NCBI GenBank assembly: GCA_037447655.1
Contig: JBBHKE010003062.1
Location: 62,001-126,000, forward strand
Reading direction: 5' to 3'
Source: Zygnema cylindricum
Taxonomy: Eukaryota; Streptophyta; Zygnematophyceae; Zygnematales; Zygnemataceae
DNA: 64,000 bases
Shown here: in pieces, positions 11,474 to 21,614 of the stretch
How positions within the stretch are numbered: the stretch's first letter is position 1
Layout of the letters: the number at the start of each line of letters is the position of its first letter
The notes under the pieces: model-generated
What the model was told of the DNA's origin: nothing
Seen by the model: only the letters and a program-made list of their open reading frames with translations
Database searches by the model: none
Program-made: the position numbers and the translations under genes

Positions 11474-13001
11474 TTATACTGAAAACAAACCTAATTTAGG
11501 TCTACCCCGTGAAAGTACATCGTAGTGCGCCGCCTTAGTCAACATATCTGCGGCTTTATCCAAAGTTGACACGTACAAGAACTCGATTTCCTTCACAACC
11601 ATCAAATCTCGTACGAAGTGCCACTGGATACGAATATGTTTTGTCATCTTGTGAAAGACCGGATTTTTCAAAAGCGCCATCAAACTCATGCTGTAATTGA
11701 AATTTTCAGACAGCCAATCAAAATCCCCAACAAACCACACGTCGGCATATATTCGACCTCTTTGGAACTTAAGGCGACCGTTGGCTGTAATCGTGAACTC
11801 CACTAAACGGCCACCCAACCCAAAATAAATGCTTACCCTAACGTGGATTTTCCACTATCGAAATCTCCTCCCCAATCTGCGTCGCAATCTCCTCCCCAGT
11901 CTGCGTTGCAGTGACTGATACACTGCAAAATTGGACTTGTACACCAAACTGTACTCCTTTGTACCAACCAAAAAGCGAAATAGTTGTTTCACTGCCTCCC
12001 AAGTATTCTTTTTTGGAGCGTTGCATAACGACTGACAACTGATACTGCCGCCGCGATATCCGGGCACGTGTCAACACTCAAATACATTAAGCTACCAACT
12101 ACCTCATGGTATAGGACAAATACATATTCTTCCTCTTCATACTTTTTGTACCGCACTTTTGGATCTAATGGCGTCGAGACAGGTTTCCCGCCAATCATAA
12201 CAAATCTAGTTAAGACTTCTCTATAGTACTGAGCTTGACTAAACTTAATTACATTCTCGCTGGACCGTACAACTTCAATCCCCACAATGTAGCGTACTTC
12301 CCCCAAATCTATCACTTTGAAATGCAATCTAAGATACTCTCTTAACTCATTAATGACCGACAACTTATCACTAAACGTTAGAAAATCATCGACGTACACA
12401 GAGAAAATAATTTGGCCCTTTCCCTCTCCATTCACGTTCACTCTGGAACATGAAATTGTACGAACAAAGCCAAAGTCATTTAGTACCTTATGAAGACGAA
12501 GGTACCACGTCCTTAGCGCCTATTTCAATCCGTACAAAGACTTCGCAGACGCCATACTTTTCCTCCCTTTGAAGGCACTCCCTCAAGCACCTTCATATAA
12601 ACCTCTTCCTCTAACTCTCCATTTAAAAAGGTCGTCTCCACATCCATCTGATGTATATGTTTGTCTTCCGCGGCCGCAATCGTAATTAACATTCTCAAAG
12701 AATCGAATTTCGCGAGTGCATTTGTTTCCGAATAATCAACCCCCTCTACATGTTGAAAACCTTTACAAACCAATCTAGCCTTATATTTTATCATCTCCCC
12801 CGTAGCACCAGTTTTTTTCTTAAATATCCATTTCGCATCAATAGCATTCTTTCCTTTCGGAAGACTCACCTCCTCAAAAGTTTTGCTATCGATAATTGAT
12901 TTTAATTCTCTCTCCCACGCTGGTTTCCACTTATCCTCCCAATCCGTAGATCCTTGTGCCTCGGTGTATGATTGGGGATCGCCGGTTATGTTCTCACTCA
13001 A
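11474..13001 (-). pseudogene. copia reverse transcriptase and RNase H (broken)
   Basis: Three minus-strand blocks cover the RVT_2 domain and RNase H. The first (13001-12525) holds the RT N-terminus with WKPAWERELKSI, KWIFKKK, KARLVCKGF and QMDVETTFLNGEL; the first catalytic Asp is in QMDV. The second (12441-11989) holds the YVDD box (SVYVDDFLTFSD, ~12395), LGEVRYIVGIEV and SLMYLSVDTCPDIA. The third (11818-11474) is RNase H-like and ends with ADMLTKA near the PPT. Frame breaks at ~12525-12441 and ~11990-11820 separate them. Confidence 0.9.
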
Positions 13002-13499
13002 TGATTGCTACAAGAGGAAAGATTCCTTCGAAGGGGCCGAAATAAACTAAGGAGAATTTTTGACATTTCCCCCTTTGCGATCAAAAGGCAAGTGATTCGA
13101 TTCTTCCCCTTTGTCTCAAGTTGACTTCTCAATGGAATTTCATTTTCTTTTCTTTTTCGGATTTTTCAAATTCGGATTCCTCTTCGTGGAAAGAAACGCT
13201 CAGAGATTTAGAGGTTTTAGATCGACGAATGTCCGAAGACATTCTGGATTTTTCACTTCGGATCTCGTCAAAATAAACAAATTCTAAATCAATTTCGGAA
13301 TAAGCTCTCCCCCTCTTAACATTGACAATCAGATCCGCCCCGTTTTTGGAATCCGACTCATAGAGATGTGGGAAAGAAAGAGTTTCACTATCTTCGAGAA
13401 AATCATGGTTCGATGGCGATTTCTCGGATCGAGAAATTTCCGATTTTGAGATCCTCATGGAAATTGACATTGCGACTCTCTTCCACCACATGTCGGATA

Positions 13500-14496
13500 A
13501 GATCATAAACACGATATAGACTCCCTTTGGAGCTATAACCGATAAAAATTCCGGATCATCTACGAGAGGAGAATTTACCTCTTCATTTCACCGATTCGAT
13601 GTAAACCGTCGCCCGGCATCCCCAAATACGAAGGTGATGTAAGGCGGTTTTTCACCCGTACCAAAGTTCGTGAGGAGTCTTATCGCCCAAAATAGAGGTA
13701 CCTCATCAATTCCAAATGTTGTTTGCCGTTAATATTGCATCTCGCCACAAATAATCTTTTCTACCTGATCCGTGAATCATCGATCGTACCATTTCTTGAA
13801 GAGTTCTGTTCTTCCGTTCGGCAATTCCGTTGACTCCGGTGAGCACGAAGCCGTAAATTTTTCACAAATCCCCCATTGCTTACAATGCAAATCAAATGCC
13901 TTGAACTCCCTTTCGTTATCGGATCGGACTACCTTTAATTACCATTTGCATTGTTGTTCCGCCATGACATACAACTCCTCAAATTTAGCAAATGCATCGG
14001 ATTTTCTTTTAAGAAGATATACACATGTCAACCTTGAGTAATCGTCCACAATTACCATAATATACTTATTCACCGCCAAACTGTCAAGTTTGACATACCC
14101 ATATAGATCGACGTGTAATTTTTCAAGAGGATGCGTTGCGCGAAATTTAGTGTCTTTGGATGGGTGAGATTTACGGATCTGACGCCCTTAACAACTAGTC
14201 TCTGACGTCACATCTAGTCAGCGCGTGCAACCGGGTTTTATCATGCATTTCAGATTTTTTTTTAACGTATGACACATTCTGTGGTGTCATAACGTCATAT
14301 CTACTTTGATTTCGGCGATCTGACTAATAATGCCGTCATCATTACGTTTAGATCTTGGACGCTTCGCTAAAAGACGACTATGCAACACGTGAGATACTTG
14401 GCCTTCACGAATCGTTATTACGTCTGATCTCACCATTTTGATTGTTGAATCACCCAAAGCGTACACACTTGCGCCAGCTCGTTGGATATGCAGCAC
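13500..14496 (-). pseudogene. copia integrase (broken frames, DDE motifs still visible)
   Basis: Read on minus across frames: a pre-integrase segment (14496-14287), then LEKLHVDLYGYV (~14100), IVDDYSRLTCVYLLKRKSDAF (~14000), VVRSDNEREFKAF (~13910) and NGIAERKNRTLQEM (~13810). These carry the three acidic residues of the DDE integrase core in the expected order and spacing. In-frame stops lie between the blocks (e.g. near 13940). An Arg/Ser/Glu-rich linker ORF follows at 13512-13129. Confidence 0.8.
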
Positions 14497-14499
14497 GCT

Positions 14500-14772
14500 T
14501 CAAAGATTCACGGATCCGCCCGAAATATAGACTACGTTTAAAACTTGAATTTTGGAGATTCGCTCAGATCCGCTTGGATCTAGAGTGATTAAGTCAAGTC
14601 GTACAAAGCCAACTGTACCAACAGAAAACACTTGACCGCTTGCAACCGTAATCTTTTTAGGAATGGTTAATGATCCCATTTCGTCGAACAGTGTGGCGTC
14701 CGTACAAACGTGATGCAAAGCGCTAGAGACAATAATCCACTCCTTGTCGTTTTGCGTTTCAAAAGACAGCAA
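14500..14772 (-). pseudogene. copia aspartic protease region, catalytic site lost
   Basis: The frame around WIIVSSALHHVC aligns with the copia protease signature W-hydrophobic-D-S-G-A-[ST]-x-H. The catalytic Asp is Val and the Gly is Ser here, so the protease cannot be active. It continues into the pre-integrase region. Confidence 0.75.
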
Positions 14773-14786
14773 GTCGTTTGAAATAC

Positions 14787-15803
14787 TTAATATTGAAAAG
14801 GTAGTTGGCTTGTTTTCCCGTTCGTCATTTTCTCCTTCACCAACAAAGTGGCCATGGTCGCCGAATCGGTCGTCACGTCCTCTTCGTCCACTACCTCCAA
14901 AGCGGCCACCGCAGCGTCGGTCGAATCTACTGCCGCCGCAGCCGCGGCTGCCGCCTCTGTCTGATTTTGCGTAACATTGGGAACTAATATGTCCCTATTT
15001 CCCCTAATAGTGGCATTGTTTCTCCTTGTCCAGGCATGAGGAGGACATATGGCCGGTCTTGTTACATCTAAAACATGTAACTGAATACTGGTTTGGCCGA
15101 GAAAGCCCCCCCTCCTATCGGTGCTCCTTCCCCTTCCTCTTGATCCACCTCCTCTTCCCCTTCCCCCTTTTCCCCCACGGAGAAAATTTAGATACGCAGG
15201 TTCTTGAGAGGATGCATTCAGAGATCCACCCGAGGCTGAAGCCTTAAGAGGACCCTCGCGATTTTTTTCGGTGGTCTTGAGGTAATTGACGATAAATTCG
15301 TAGCTCGGATTTGTTTGCGCCAAAAGAATTTCCTTAAGATAGGTGAGGTTATCGGGTAATGCATTGACGAGTTCAATCACCTTATCCTCCTTGATAATAA
15401 TCCGATCATTATTTGAGAGTTGCTCCACGATGATGTTACATCTCTTGATTGCATCATCGATCGATTCATTGGACTTTATCTTAAATTGAATATAGTCTGT
15501 GTAGGGCCCCTTGTTTTGAAGGCCTTTTTCAAATTGGCCTTCAAGAGCCTTCCAACATTCGTGTGCCGTATCTTGAGGAAGGAAATGATCGTGCATTGAA
15601 GCGGTGCATGATTGTATGAGACCGGTGATGGCGACAATATTTTTCTTCTTCCAAAGGCGGAGAGCCTTTGGATCATCGATCGACATTTTCTCCTCTCGGT
15701 TCACAATCTTCCAAAGATGACAAATGATAAGTTGGGCTTTGATGTATTTCTTCCAAATTTGATAGTTAGATCCATTGAAGAGGACGATCTTCCCCGGCAT
15801 CAA
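14787..15803 (-). pseudogene. copia gag (UBN2-type), frameshifted at the zinc knuckle
   Basis: ATG at ~15801 opens MPGKIVLFNGSNYQIWKKY, the usual start of plant copia gag, followed by the UBN2-type helical domain (LWKIV, ALEGQFEKG, VIELVNALPDNLTYLKEIL). An Arg/Gly-rich linker follows. The zinc knuckle C-x2-C-x4-H-x4-C (CFRCNKTGHMSSSC) lies at 15034-15075 but in a different frame from the ORF, so an indel just upstream separates capsid and nucleocapsid parts. An Ala-rich tail follows in the shifted frame. Confidence 0.85.
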
Positions 15804-15828
15804 AGGGATAGGTAACTCATCATCGGAT

Positions 15829-16235
15829 TCATATCACAAATTTCCCCTTGCGGAGAATCTCCCTCAAAGCATCGTCATTCTCGACCCCTCCATCCGAAGC
15901 CACCTCCAAAGAATCTAAGATCGGATCCTCCTCCACCTGAAACTTCCCCTTTCGATTGGCATCCGAGATCCGTTGATCTACGAGCGTTAGAAAGCCATCA
16001 AACAATTCATTGAGGCGATCTTCGGTTAACACTACCCCTTCTTTCTTCTCTTCCTCTCCTTGTGGAAGAGGGTTGGAGGGAGAAGCCACATCAAAAGTTG
16101 CCACTCCTACGCTGAATTCTTTAACACTCTGATATGGAGATGAGTCGTACAAATCTGGCAGATCCGGTGGATCCGGATTTGGAGCCACGATAGGGGAAGG
16201 TGTAGAGGTTGACTTTTTCTTCTTTCCCCCCATGG
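15829..16235 (-). pseudogene. Extra N-terminal ORF of the copia element, upstream of gag
   Basis: ATG at 16235 starts MGGKKKKSTSTPSPIV, giving about 135 residues, Pro/Asp-rich then acidic, ending KGKFVI and TGA. Shifting frame by one base at the stop leads directly into YESDDELP and then the gag start, so it is probably the true gag N-terminus separated by a frameshift. It may alternatively be a separate small leader ORF. It starts only ~45 bp after the primer binding site. Confidence 0.6.
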
Positions 16236-16280
16236 AGGCAAAACTTGCCACCTTGAAAAAACTCTTACTGCAGCACACAA

Positions 16281-16292
16281 GCTCCGATACCA
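16281..16292 (-). other. Primer binding site (initiator tRNA-Met type)
   Basis: On minus the sequence TGGTATCGGAGC begins two bases inside the 5' LTR. It matches the usual plant copia site TGGTATCAGAGC, complementary to initiator tRNA-Met, with one mismatch. Confidence 0.9.
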
Positions 16293-16294
16293 CT

Positions 16295-16750
16295 TGTAAG
16301 GATTGATTCACAATATGATAGAAGGAAAGACAAAGTAGAATGCGGAAGCAAAGATAGATGGAAGAGAGCACTCCAGCAAAAGACAAAAATATTTCACTGG
16401 AATTTTTCTCCTCTTACAAAGATAGCCTTTCACAAAAACGACTGTGTCTTTATACTACTCACACGAAACAAACAAGTAGTACGTAATCGCATGTCGTACG
16501 AAAGTAGGCGCGCGAACCAATCAATCCAAAGTACCTGCGAAACAACATAATGTACACGGTACTGTACGAAACGTAAGGTTGACCTAAAGTTGTCGTACAG
16601 AACTAAAGTACTACACACGCACATCCAAACCAAACCAAACCAAACTATAACTAATCTAACATCTAAAACAAATCAAAACCACACGCTAACTAAATAAATA
16701 ATATTACTGCTCTCAACAAAACTGAGACACCGTTTCACAATGTTCTGACA
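16295..16750 (-). repeat. 5' LTR of the copia element
   Basis: 456 bp with TG...CA ends on the + strand (TGTAAGG to TTCTGACA), homologous along its whole length to 11007-11445. The two LTRs differ at many sites, more than expected for a recent insertion. Confidence 0.92.
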
Positions 16751-16798
16751 CATCGTGGCAGTTACACGTTATTATCCACGTGGTGGAGTCCATACATA

Positions 16799-17432
16799 TG
16801 CGTGGTTCACACTTGAAAAATGGGAAAACGGATGTCATAAATTTTGGGATCCGTACGCCAAATTTCATAAAATGACAAAAAACGCGGCGGTGACGGTTGG
16901 GGCAGTTGGTTTGACCGTTCTGGAGCATAGCGACGGACAAAAGACGCAGTTTTATGCGTCAAAACTCGACAGTTGCGTATACCAAATGGCAACTGCCGCC
17001 CGCCATCGGACATCATGTTCGGAATGCACTTTTTCGATTTTGAAGATTTTCGAAAACGAAGCGCACTGATGTGAACCGTACAATAATTTATTCCGTCGCA
17101 AACTTATGAGAAACTAGAGGACCAATCAGATAAGAGAACACGTAATACTAAAAAAAAAAAACACCGATAGAAAAAAAGAAAAAAGGGCATGTTCTAAGTT
17201 CCTTCGCGGTTATTTTCGCTCTGTATAAACGCTTGCGTGGCAATACAATTTGGTTTGGAAGTCTTCGTACATATCATGTCCGCAAAGCGTTTACTTTTCG
17301 TACGGACAAGTGGCTCGAATCACGACACGCTAGTTGACGTAGGCTAGCGTCACGTGCCAGTTCATGGCGGACAAAAAAAATTACCGTTTCTATACCATAC
17401 CGTTTTCCCATTTTTCAAGTGTGAACCATGCA
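16799..17432. mobile_element. TIR element A (634-bp MITE, family TGCGTGGTTCACAC)
   Basis: Ends are inverted: TGCGTGGTTCACACTTGAAA... at the left and ...TTTCAAGTGTGAACCATGCA at the right, about 33 bp with few mismatches. A 3-bp direct repeat ATA flanks it (16796-16798, 17433-17435). It is homologous along its length to element B (20164-21493), which lies in inverted orientation. No transposase frame is present. Confidence 0.85.
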
Positions 17433-17804
17433 ATAGTCTCGAGCTGGCCTCTGTCCTCCGTGAGGACGGTTGAGGATTGTCGGGGACGATGGTCATCCTA
17501 CAGTTTAATTCTCCGCGGATGTGGATTCAGCAAATTGAACGGTCAATGTTTAATCCTGGACACTTAGAGAATCCTGATAGATTCTCAATAAGGGTTAACC
17601 TCTATCAGGCGAAAAGTGAGGTTCATTACTGGAAAAAGTACATTTCCGTACGTGTCCAGCTCATTTTCGTACATGGTCGTACTATTTTTTTTTTTTTTTT
17701 TTTAAACATCATTACTGTCGGCGCGTCAAGATTCTCCAAACTTCTGGGAGACAACGTCGACCGTCCGATTACGTTTTTTCGAAGCAAGAAGTCACGTCGT
17801 CCAA

Positions 17805-17843
17805 TGATTAATGACTCTCCTCAGGGAGGAGAGTCATTAATCA
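17805..17843. other. Perfect 18-bp-arm hairpin
   Basis: TGATTAATGACTCTCCTC and its exact reverse complement are separated by AGG. The arms contain the bZIP-type core TGACTC. No T run follows to suggest a terminator; it may be a joined pair of transposon ends or a binding-site palindrome. Confidence 0.8.
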
Positions 17844-18049
17844 CCGAACGTGTAAAACGTTTACGCGTGGAAAGGTGACGTACGAGCCGCGCGCCATCGG
17901 ACATTTGCCACGCGCCTTCGGACAGGCAGGAATCAGATCCAACGAAAACCAGCACAAAAAGTTTGTTGAAGAATGTGTCGTGACGCCTCCACCACCATCC
18001 ATCGTCATTCGGAATTTGTTGCGCCTGGATTGTAGAAATTGTAGAAAGA

Positions 18050-18235
18050 ACGTAGAAATTGTACACCGTTAGTACAACGACAAAACAAGTACGTCGAAAT
18101 TGTACACCGTTAGTACAACGACAAAACATGCACGTAGAAATTGTACACCGTTAGTACAACGACAAAACAGGAACGTAGAAATTGTACACTGTTAGTACAA
18201 CGACAAAACAGGAACGTACAAATTGTACATTCCCG
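18050..18235. repeat. 41-bp tandem repeat, four copies plus part of a fifth
   Basis: Units start at 18050, 18091, 18132, 18173 and 18214, an exact 41-bp period. Each contains GAAATTGTACACCGTTAGTA and ACGACAAAAC with one to a few differences. Several GTAC tetramers fall in each unit. No ORF runs through it. Confidence 0.92.
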
Positions 18236-18851
18236 TAATTTTATTTTGCGGCTGGCTGTACGGATACGACTTTAGATATTTCGCTTTTGGAATCTTTGAC
18301 GAATCTCGCCGTAGAACAGGGAATCTACGTGCATCCAATCAAAAGAAAGCACGCAAGCAATAGATTCCTTGCTGACACGACCTGATGGAGAAGTGGCCTA
18401 AATATTACTGCCAGTAATCGTATCCGTACGATTACTGTCGGCGTCTGATGGAGAAATGGCCTAAGCATGTTTTTTAAAAGACATAAACAAACAGTACGAC
18501 ATAGTACGTTAAAGTACGGACTATAGTGAACTACCCGAATTTTTCGCTGATGGAGACTCACCCTAATCATTTATAATTTATTAATTTAATGAACTACGGT
18601 ACGGTACAAAACCGTACCGTACCGTAAAGCGGTGATTCCAAGATATTTCTCAAATCTAGAATTCCTGCTTTTCCTGCTTTCCTGGACACGTGTCAATCTC
18701 GTCGAAAATCATTTAACAACGTGACACCTTCTTATAAATTCTTTATAACATGCTAATAATAATAATAAAAAAAAGGATAATAATAACAATAATAGTAAGA
18801 AAAGTTTAATCTATTGCAAGCAACCGAATTGTGTTATGAATCATTTCCTAG

Positions 18852-19395
18852 CCTAGTTGTTCAATACGCGCGTTTTTTTCCTTTTTTCCAATTTCTACGT
18901 ATTGTACGTGACTTTTCAAAAAATCGCAAAAATACGTCTATTGTAAACTGAAACTGAAATTTACGGAAACCTATAGATAAATCACGGTAACTGTACGAAT
19001 TTTAACGGGAACTGTACGAAGTTAATGAAAAGATTCGATGCACGTATCGGTACTTTTTGTTCAGTAAACTGAACAGAATGTACACGGATATGTACGGAAA
19101 CTTATCGTCACGTCTACGGACAATTCCAAAAAGAGTCGTCGCGGCGTCACACTATTTTCGCGCCGTAAGTTTGAAATGTGTACGAACGTCTTCTTCAATT
19201 TTTTTTCCAAAGAAGCCGCCATGAAAACTTGAACAAACTGCGGTACATGTTCAATTCATTTTTTTTAACATGTGCGGATTTGTACGGAAAAAAATTCATT
19301 ATCGTTTTTTACTATTTTTTCAAATCGACCTCTCCAGTTTCTGCGTATTGTACGCGCGTTCAAATATTGCGTAGAATACGTTTTGAACAACTATG
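18852..19395. mobile_element. TIR element E (544 bp, hAT-like 8-bp target duplication)
   Basis: The ends CCTAGTTGTTCAATACG and, inverted, CATAGTTGTTCAAAACG match at 15 of 17 bases. The 8-bp direct repeat TTTCCTAG flanks it (18844-18851, 19396-19403). The duplicated copy at ~22763 has a single TTTCCTAG and no element, which is a true empty site. An 8-bp duplication is typical of hAT elements. No transposase is encoded. Confidence 0.88.
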
Positions 19396-19552
19396 TTTCC
19401 TAGTCACTCCTCCAAAGGACCTGCCAGCATTCTCATACAACAATGTCATCACAATATACATAACAAACTTTGTATTTATTGTTTTTGGAAAACTATTGTT
19501 TTTGGAAAACTATTGTTTTTGGAAAACTATGGACTCTCAATGAGGCATCAGT

Positions 19553-20160
19553 TGCACGATTCACACTAGAAATGGATGACAGATGAGATGAGGAAATGAA
19601 TGTCCTTTTTTTTTTGTTTGGACGTGAATAGCCCTTGACGTCACCTCACGTCAACAAAAACGTCGCGATGTGATTCATGCTGCCGTACGATTAGGTTCCG
19701 ATGACTCAAATCCGTCCGTACCAAACCATCGTCCTGCAGGAGGTAAGAAGGGGGGAGGACGTTTCGTCAAAGTTCCAAAGAAGTTTTAAGTTTACATTTT
19801 TTGATGTTCTATTTTACATGATTTTGATTGGCTATTTGAAAATGGGTTACCATTTTTTCGTTACAGTACGGATCATTCATTCGGGGTACGACTTCATGTT
19901 TTTTCAAAGTCGGATTTTTGCATTCCGAAAAGGTTTTTCGGAAAAGAAGATGATTTACCACAGTTGTCAAGTTTTGACGCACTTGACCGTATGTTTTGTC
20001 CGTCACTACTCTCCAAATCATATATTTTGTCTGTCACTACGCTCCAAAAAGGTTGACAGCCGAGCGGTCGACCTGTTTGGCGCCTCTGTTTTGTTTTTTT
20101 TCGGAATGAATTGTACGGGATTATTCATTTCCTCATCATCATCCATTTCTAGCGTGAGAT
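19553..20160. mobile_element. TIR element C1 (~0.6 kb MITE)
   Basis: The left end TGCACGATTCACACTAGAAA is inverted at the right as CCATTTCTAGCGTGA, and the match extends inward through GGATGA...GAGGAAATGAA. Its homologue is C2 (22868-23439). The right terminus abuts the AAT target of element B and is partly eroded. The ends resemble those of A and B (TGC, 3 bp, then ATTCACACT or GTTCACACT). Confidence 0.75.
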
Positions 20161-20163
20161 AAT

Positions 20164-21493
20164 TGCGTGGTTCACACTTGAAAAATGGGAAAACGGTATG
20201 GTATGGAAACGGTACTTTTTTTTGTCCACTGTGAACTGGCACATGACGCTAGCCTACGTCAACTAGCGCGTCGTGATACGAGCCACTTGTCCGTACGAAA
20301 AGTAAACGCTTTGCGGACATGATATGTACGAAGCCTTCCAAACCAGAATGTACTGCCACGCAAGCGTTTGTACAGACCGAAAACAACCGCGAAGGAACTT
20401 AGGGCGTGTCCCCATGTAACCGATATTTTGAAACGTTATTTTGGAATTTAGCGCCGATTTTACGGTGTACTTTCCAAAGTGTGCCTATGTCAATCGTTAC
20501 TTGCGCGTTCATTATTTTGAATATGTGGCAGCTGTACACGTCGCCAATACTTGCGAAACCCAAACTGCTGACATTTGTAGACGCCAACGATCTCGGAACA
20601 AAGTGCGGACATTTGTACGCCGCAAAGAGCTCCTGACATACTGGGACAATTGTCGACGCCAGCTGTCATTTGTTGACGCCCACACGTGAACGACATAAGC
20701 AATCGCCTACGTCTACAAAATGACATTTGTAGACGCCCACAAGTGGACAACATAAGCAAACAGACAAACAAATTTATTTTCGTGTATTCTCCCAACTGCA
20801 AAAAAACAAATGAAAACTTTTGACGCGTGCAATTCAGGCTTTCTATTCGTCAATAGGGTAGTATTTTGATTAAAAGCAGATCGCGATTTGATTTCAGTGC
20901 AAGTGTGAAGATGAGCTGGAAGTGCGTCGCGATGATAATACTGCCAAGTCGCCGTACCTTTCAAGTTCCAAGATGACGCAAAATGTATTTGAGTTTTTGC
21001 CCATTTTTCGTACGGTGTAATATTTTCAAGTAGAAAGTCCCATTTTCTGTGTAAACGACGGAAAAAAACCCTTACTTGAACACACGGGGACACGCCCTTA
21101 GACCACGCCCTTTTTTCTTTTTTTCAATTGGTGTTTTTTTTTTTGTTTTTACATCACGTGTTATCTTATCTGATTGGTCCTCTAGTTTTCATAAGTTTGC
21201 GACGGAATGAATTCTTGTACGGTTCACGTCCGTGCGCGTCGTTTTCGAAATTCTTCAAAAACGAAAAAGTGCATTCCGAACATGATGTCCGATGGCGTTT
21301 TGTCCTTTGGTATACGCAGCTCTCGAGTTTTGACGCATAGAACTGCGTCTTTTGTCCGCAGCTACGCTCCAAAACGGTCAAGCCAACTGCCCCAACCGTC
21401 ACTGCCGCGTTTTTTGTCATTTTATGAAATTTGGCGTACGGATCCCAAAATTTATGACATCCGTTTTCCCATTTTTCAAGTGTGAACCACGCA
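20164..21493. mobile_element. TIR element B (inverted relative of A, carries a nested insertion)
   Basis: Termini TGCGTGGTTCACAC and GTGTGAACCACGCA are flanked by the 3-bp direct repeat AAT (20161-20163, 21494-21496). Subtracting the nested element and its duplicated TTA leaves 631 bp, matching A (634 bp) in reverse orientation. It sits exactly between the two copies of the large direct duplication. Confidence 0.88.
20402..21097. mobile_element. PIF/Harbinger-like MITE nested in element B
   Basis: The ends GGGCGTGTCCCC and GGGGACACGCCC are inverted and flanked by TTA on both sides (20399-20401, 21098-21100). The same spot in element A, around 17205, reads straight through with a single TTA, so A is the pre-insertion state. 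A 3-bp TTA/TAA duplication with GGG-starting ends is the hallmark of PIF/Harbinger (Tourist) MITEs. Inside, GACATTTGTAGACGCC-like phrases recur several times. It is 696 bp and has no transposase. Confidence 0.92.
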
Positions 21494-21498
21494 AATCT

Positions 21499-21519
21499 CG
21501 TCGCTGAAGTAGCGACGAC
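21499..21519. other. Small hairpin between element B and duplication copy 2
   Basis: CGTCGCT...AGCGACG forms a short stem-loop in the spacer separating element B from copy 2. It is too small to assign a role. Confidence 0.4.
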
Positions 21520-21614
21520 TTTTAACCTGGTAATAATAATAATAATAAAAAAGGATATAATAACAATAAAGTAAGAAAAGTTTAATCTATTGGATGCAAC
21601 CGAATTGTATTATG

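Larger units (their letters stand above)
11007..16750 (-). mobile_element. Ty1/copia LTR retrotransposon, full-length but decayed
   Basis: Two LTRs flank an internal region in copia order: gag, protease, integrase, reverse transcriptase, RNase H, all on the minus strand. The flanks share CATC (11002-11005 and 16751-16754), a likely eroded 5-bp target-site duplication. The LTRs have many mismatches and the internal frames are broken, so the insertion is old and non-autonomous. It encodes no envelope. It lies 48 bp from the small DNA transposon at 16799. Confidence 0.95.
18754..20160 (+). repeat. Direct duplication, copy 1 (carries insertion E)
   Basis: It starts at a (TAA)n run and runs through AAGAAAAGTTTAATCTATTG, GCAACCGAATTGT, TTTCCTAGTCACTCC and ATACATAACAAACTTTGTAT, then element C1. 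The same order occurs at 21531-23440. Copy 1 is interrupted at 18852-19395 by element E, which copy 2 lacks. A GGAAAACTATTGTTTTT phrase is triplicated here and single in copy 2. Confidence 0.88.

Noticed and set aside
18595-18632. TACGGTACGGT / ACCGTACCGTA hairpin
   Set aside because: It is a short inverted repeat built from the GTAC words common across this region; not distinctive on its own.
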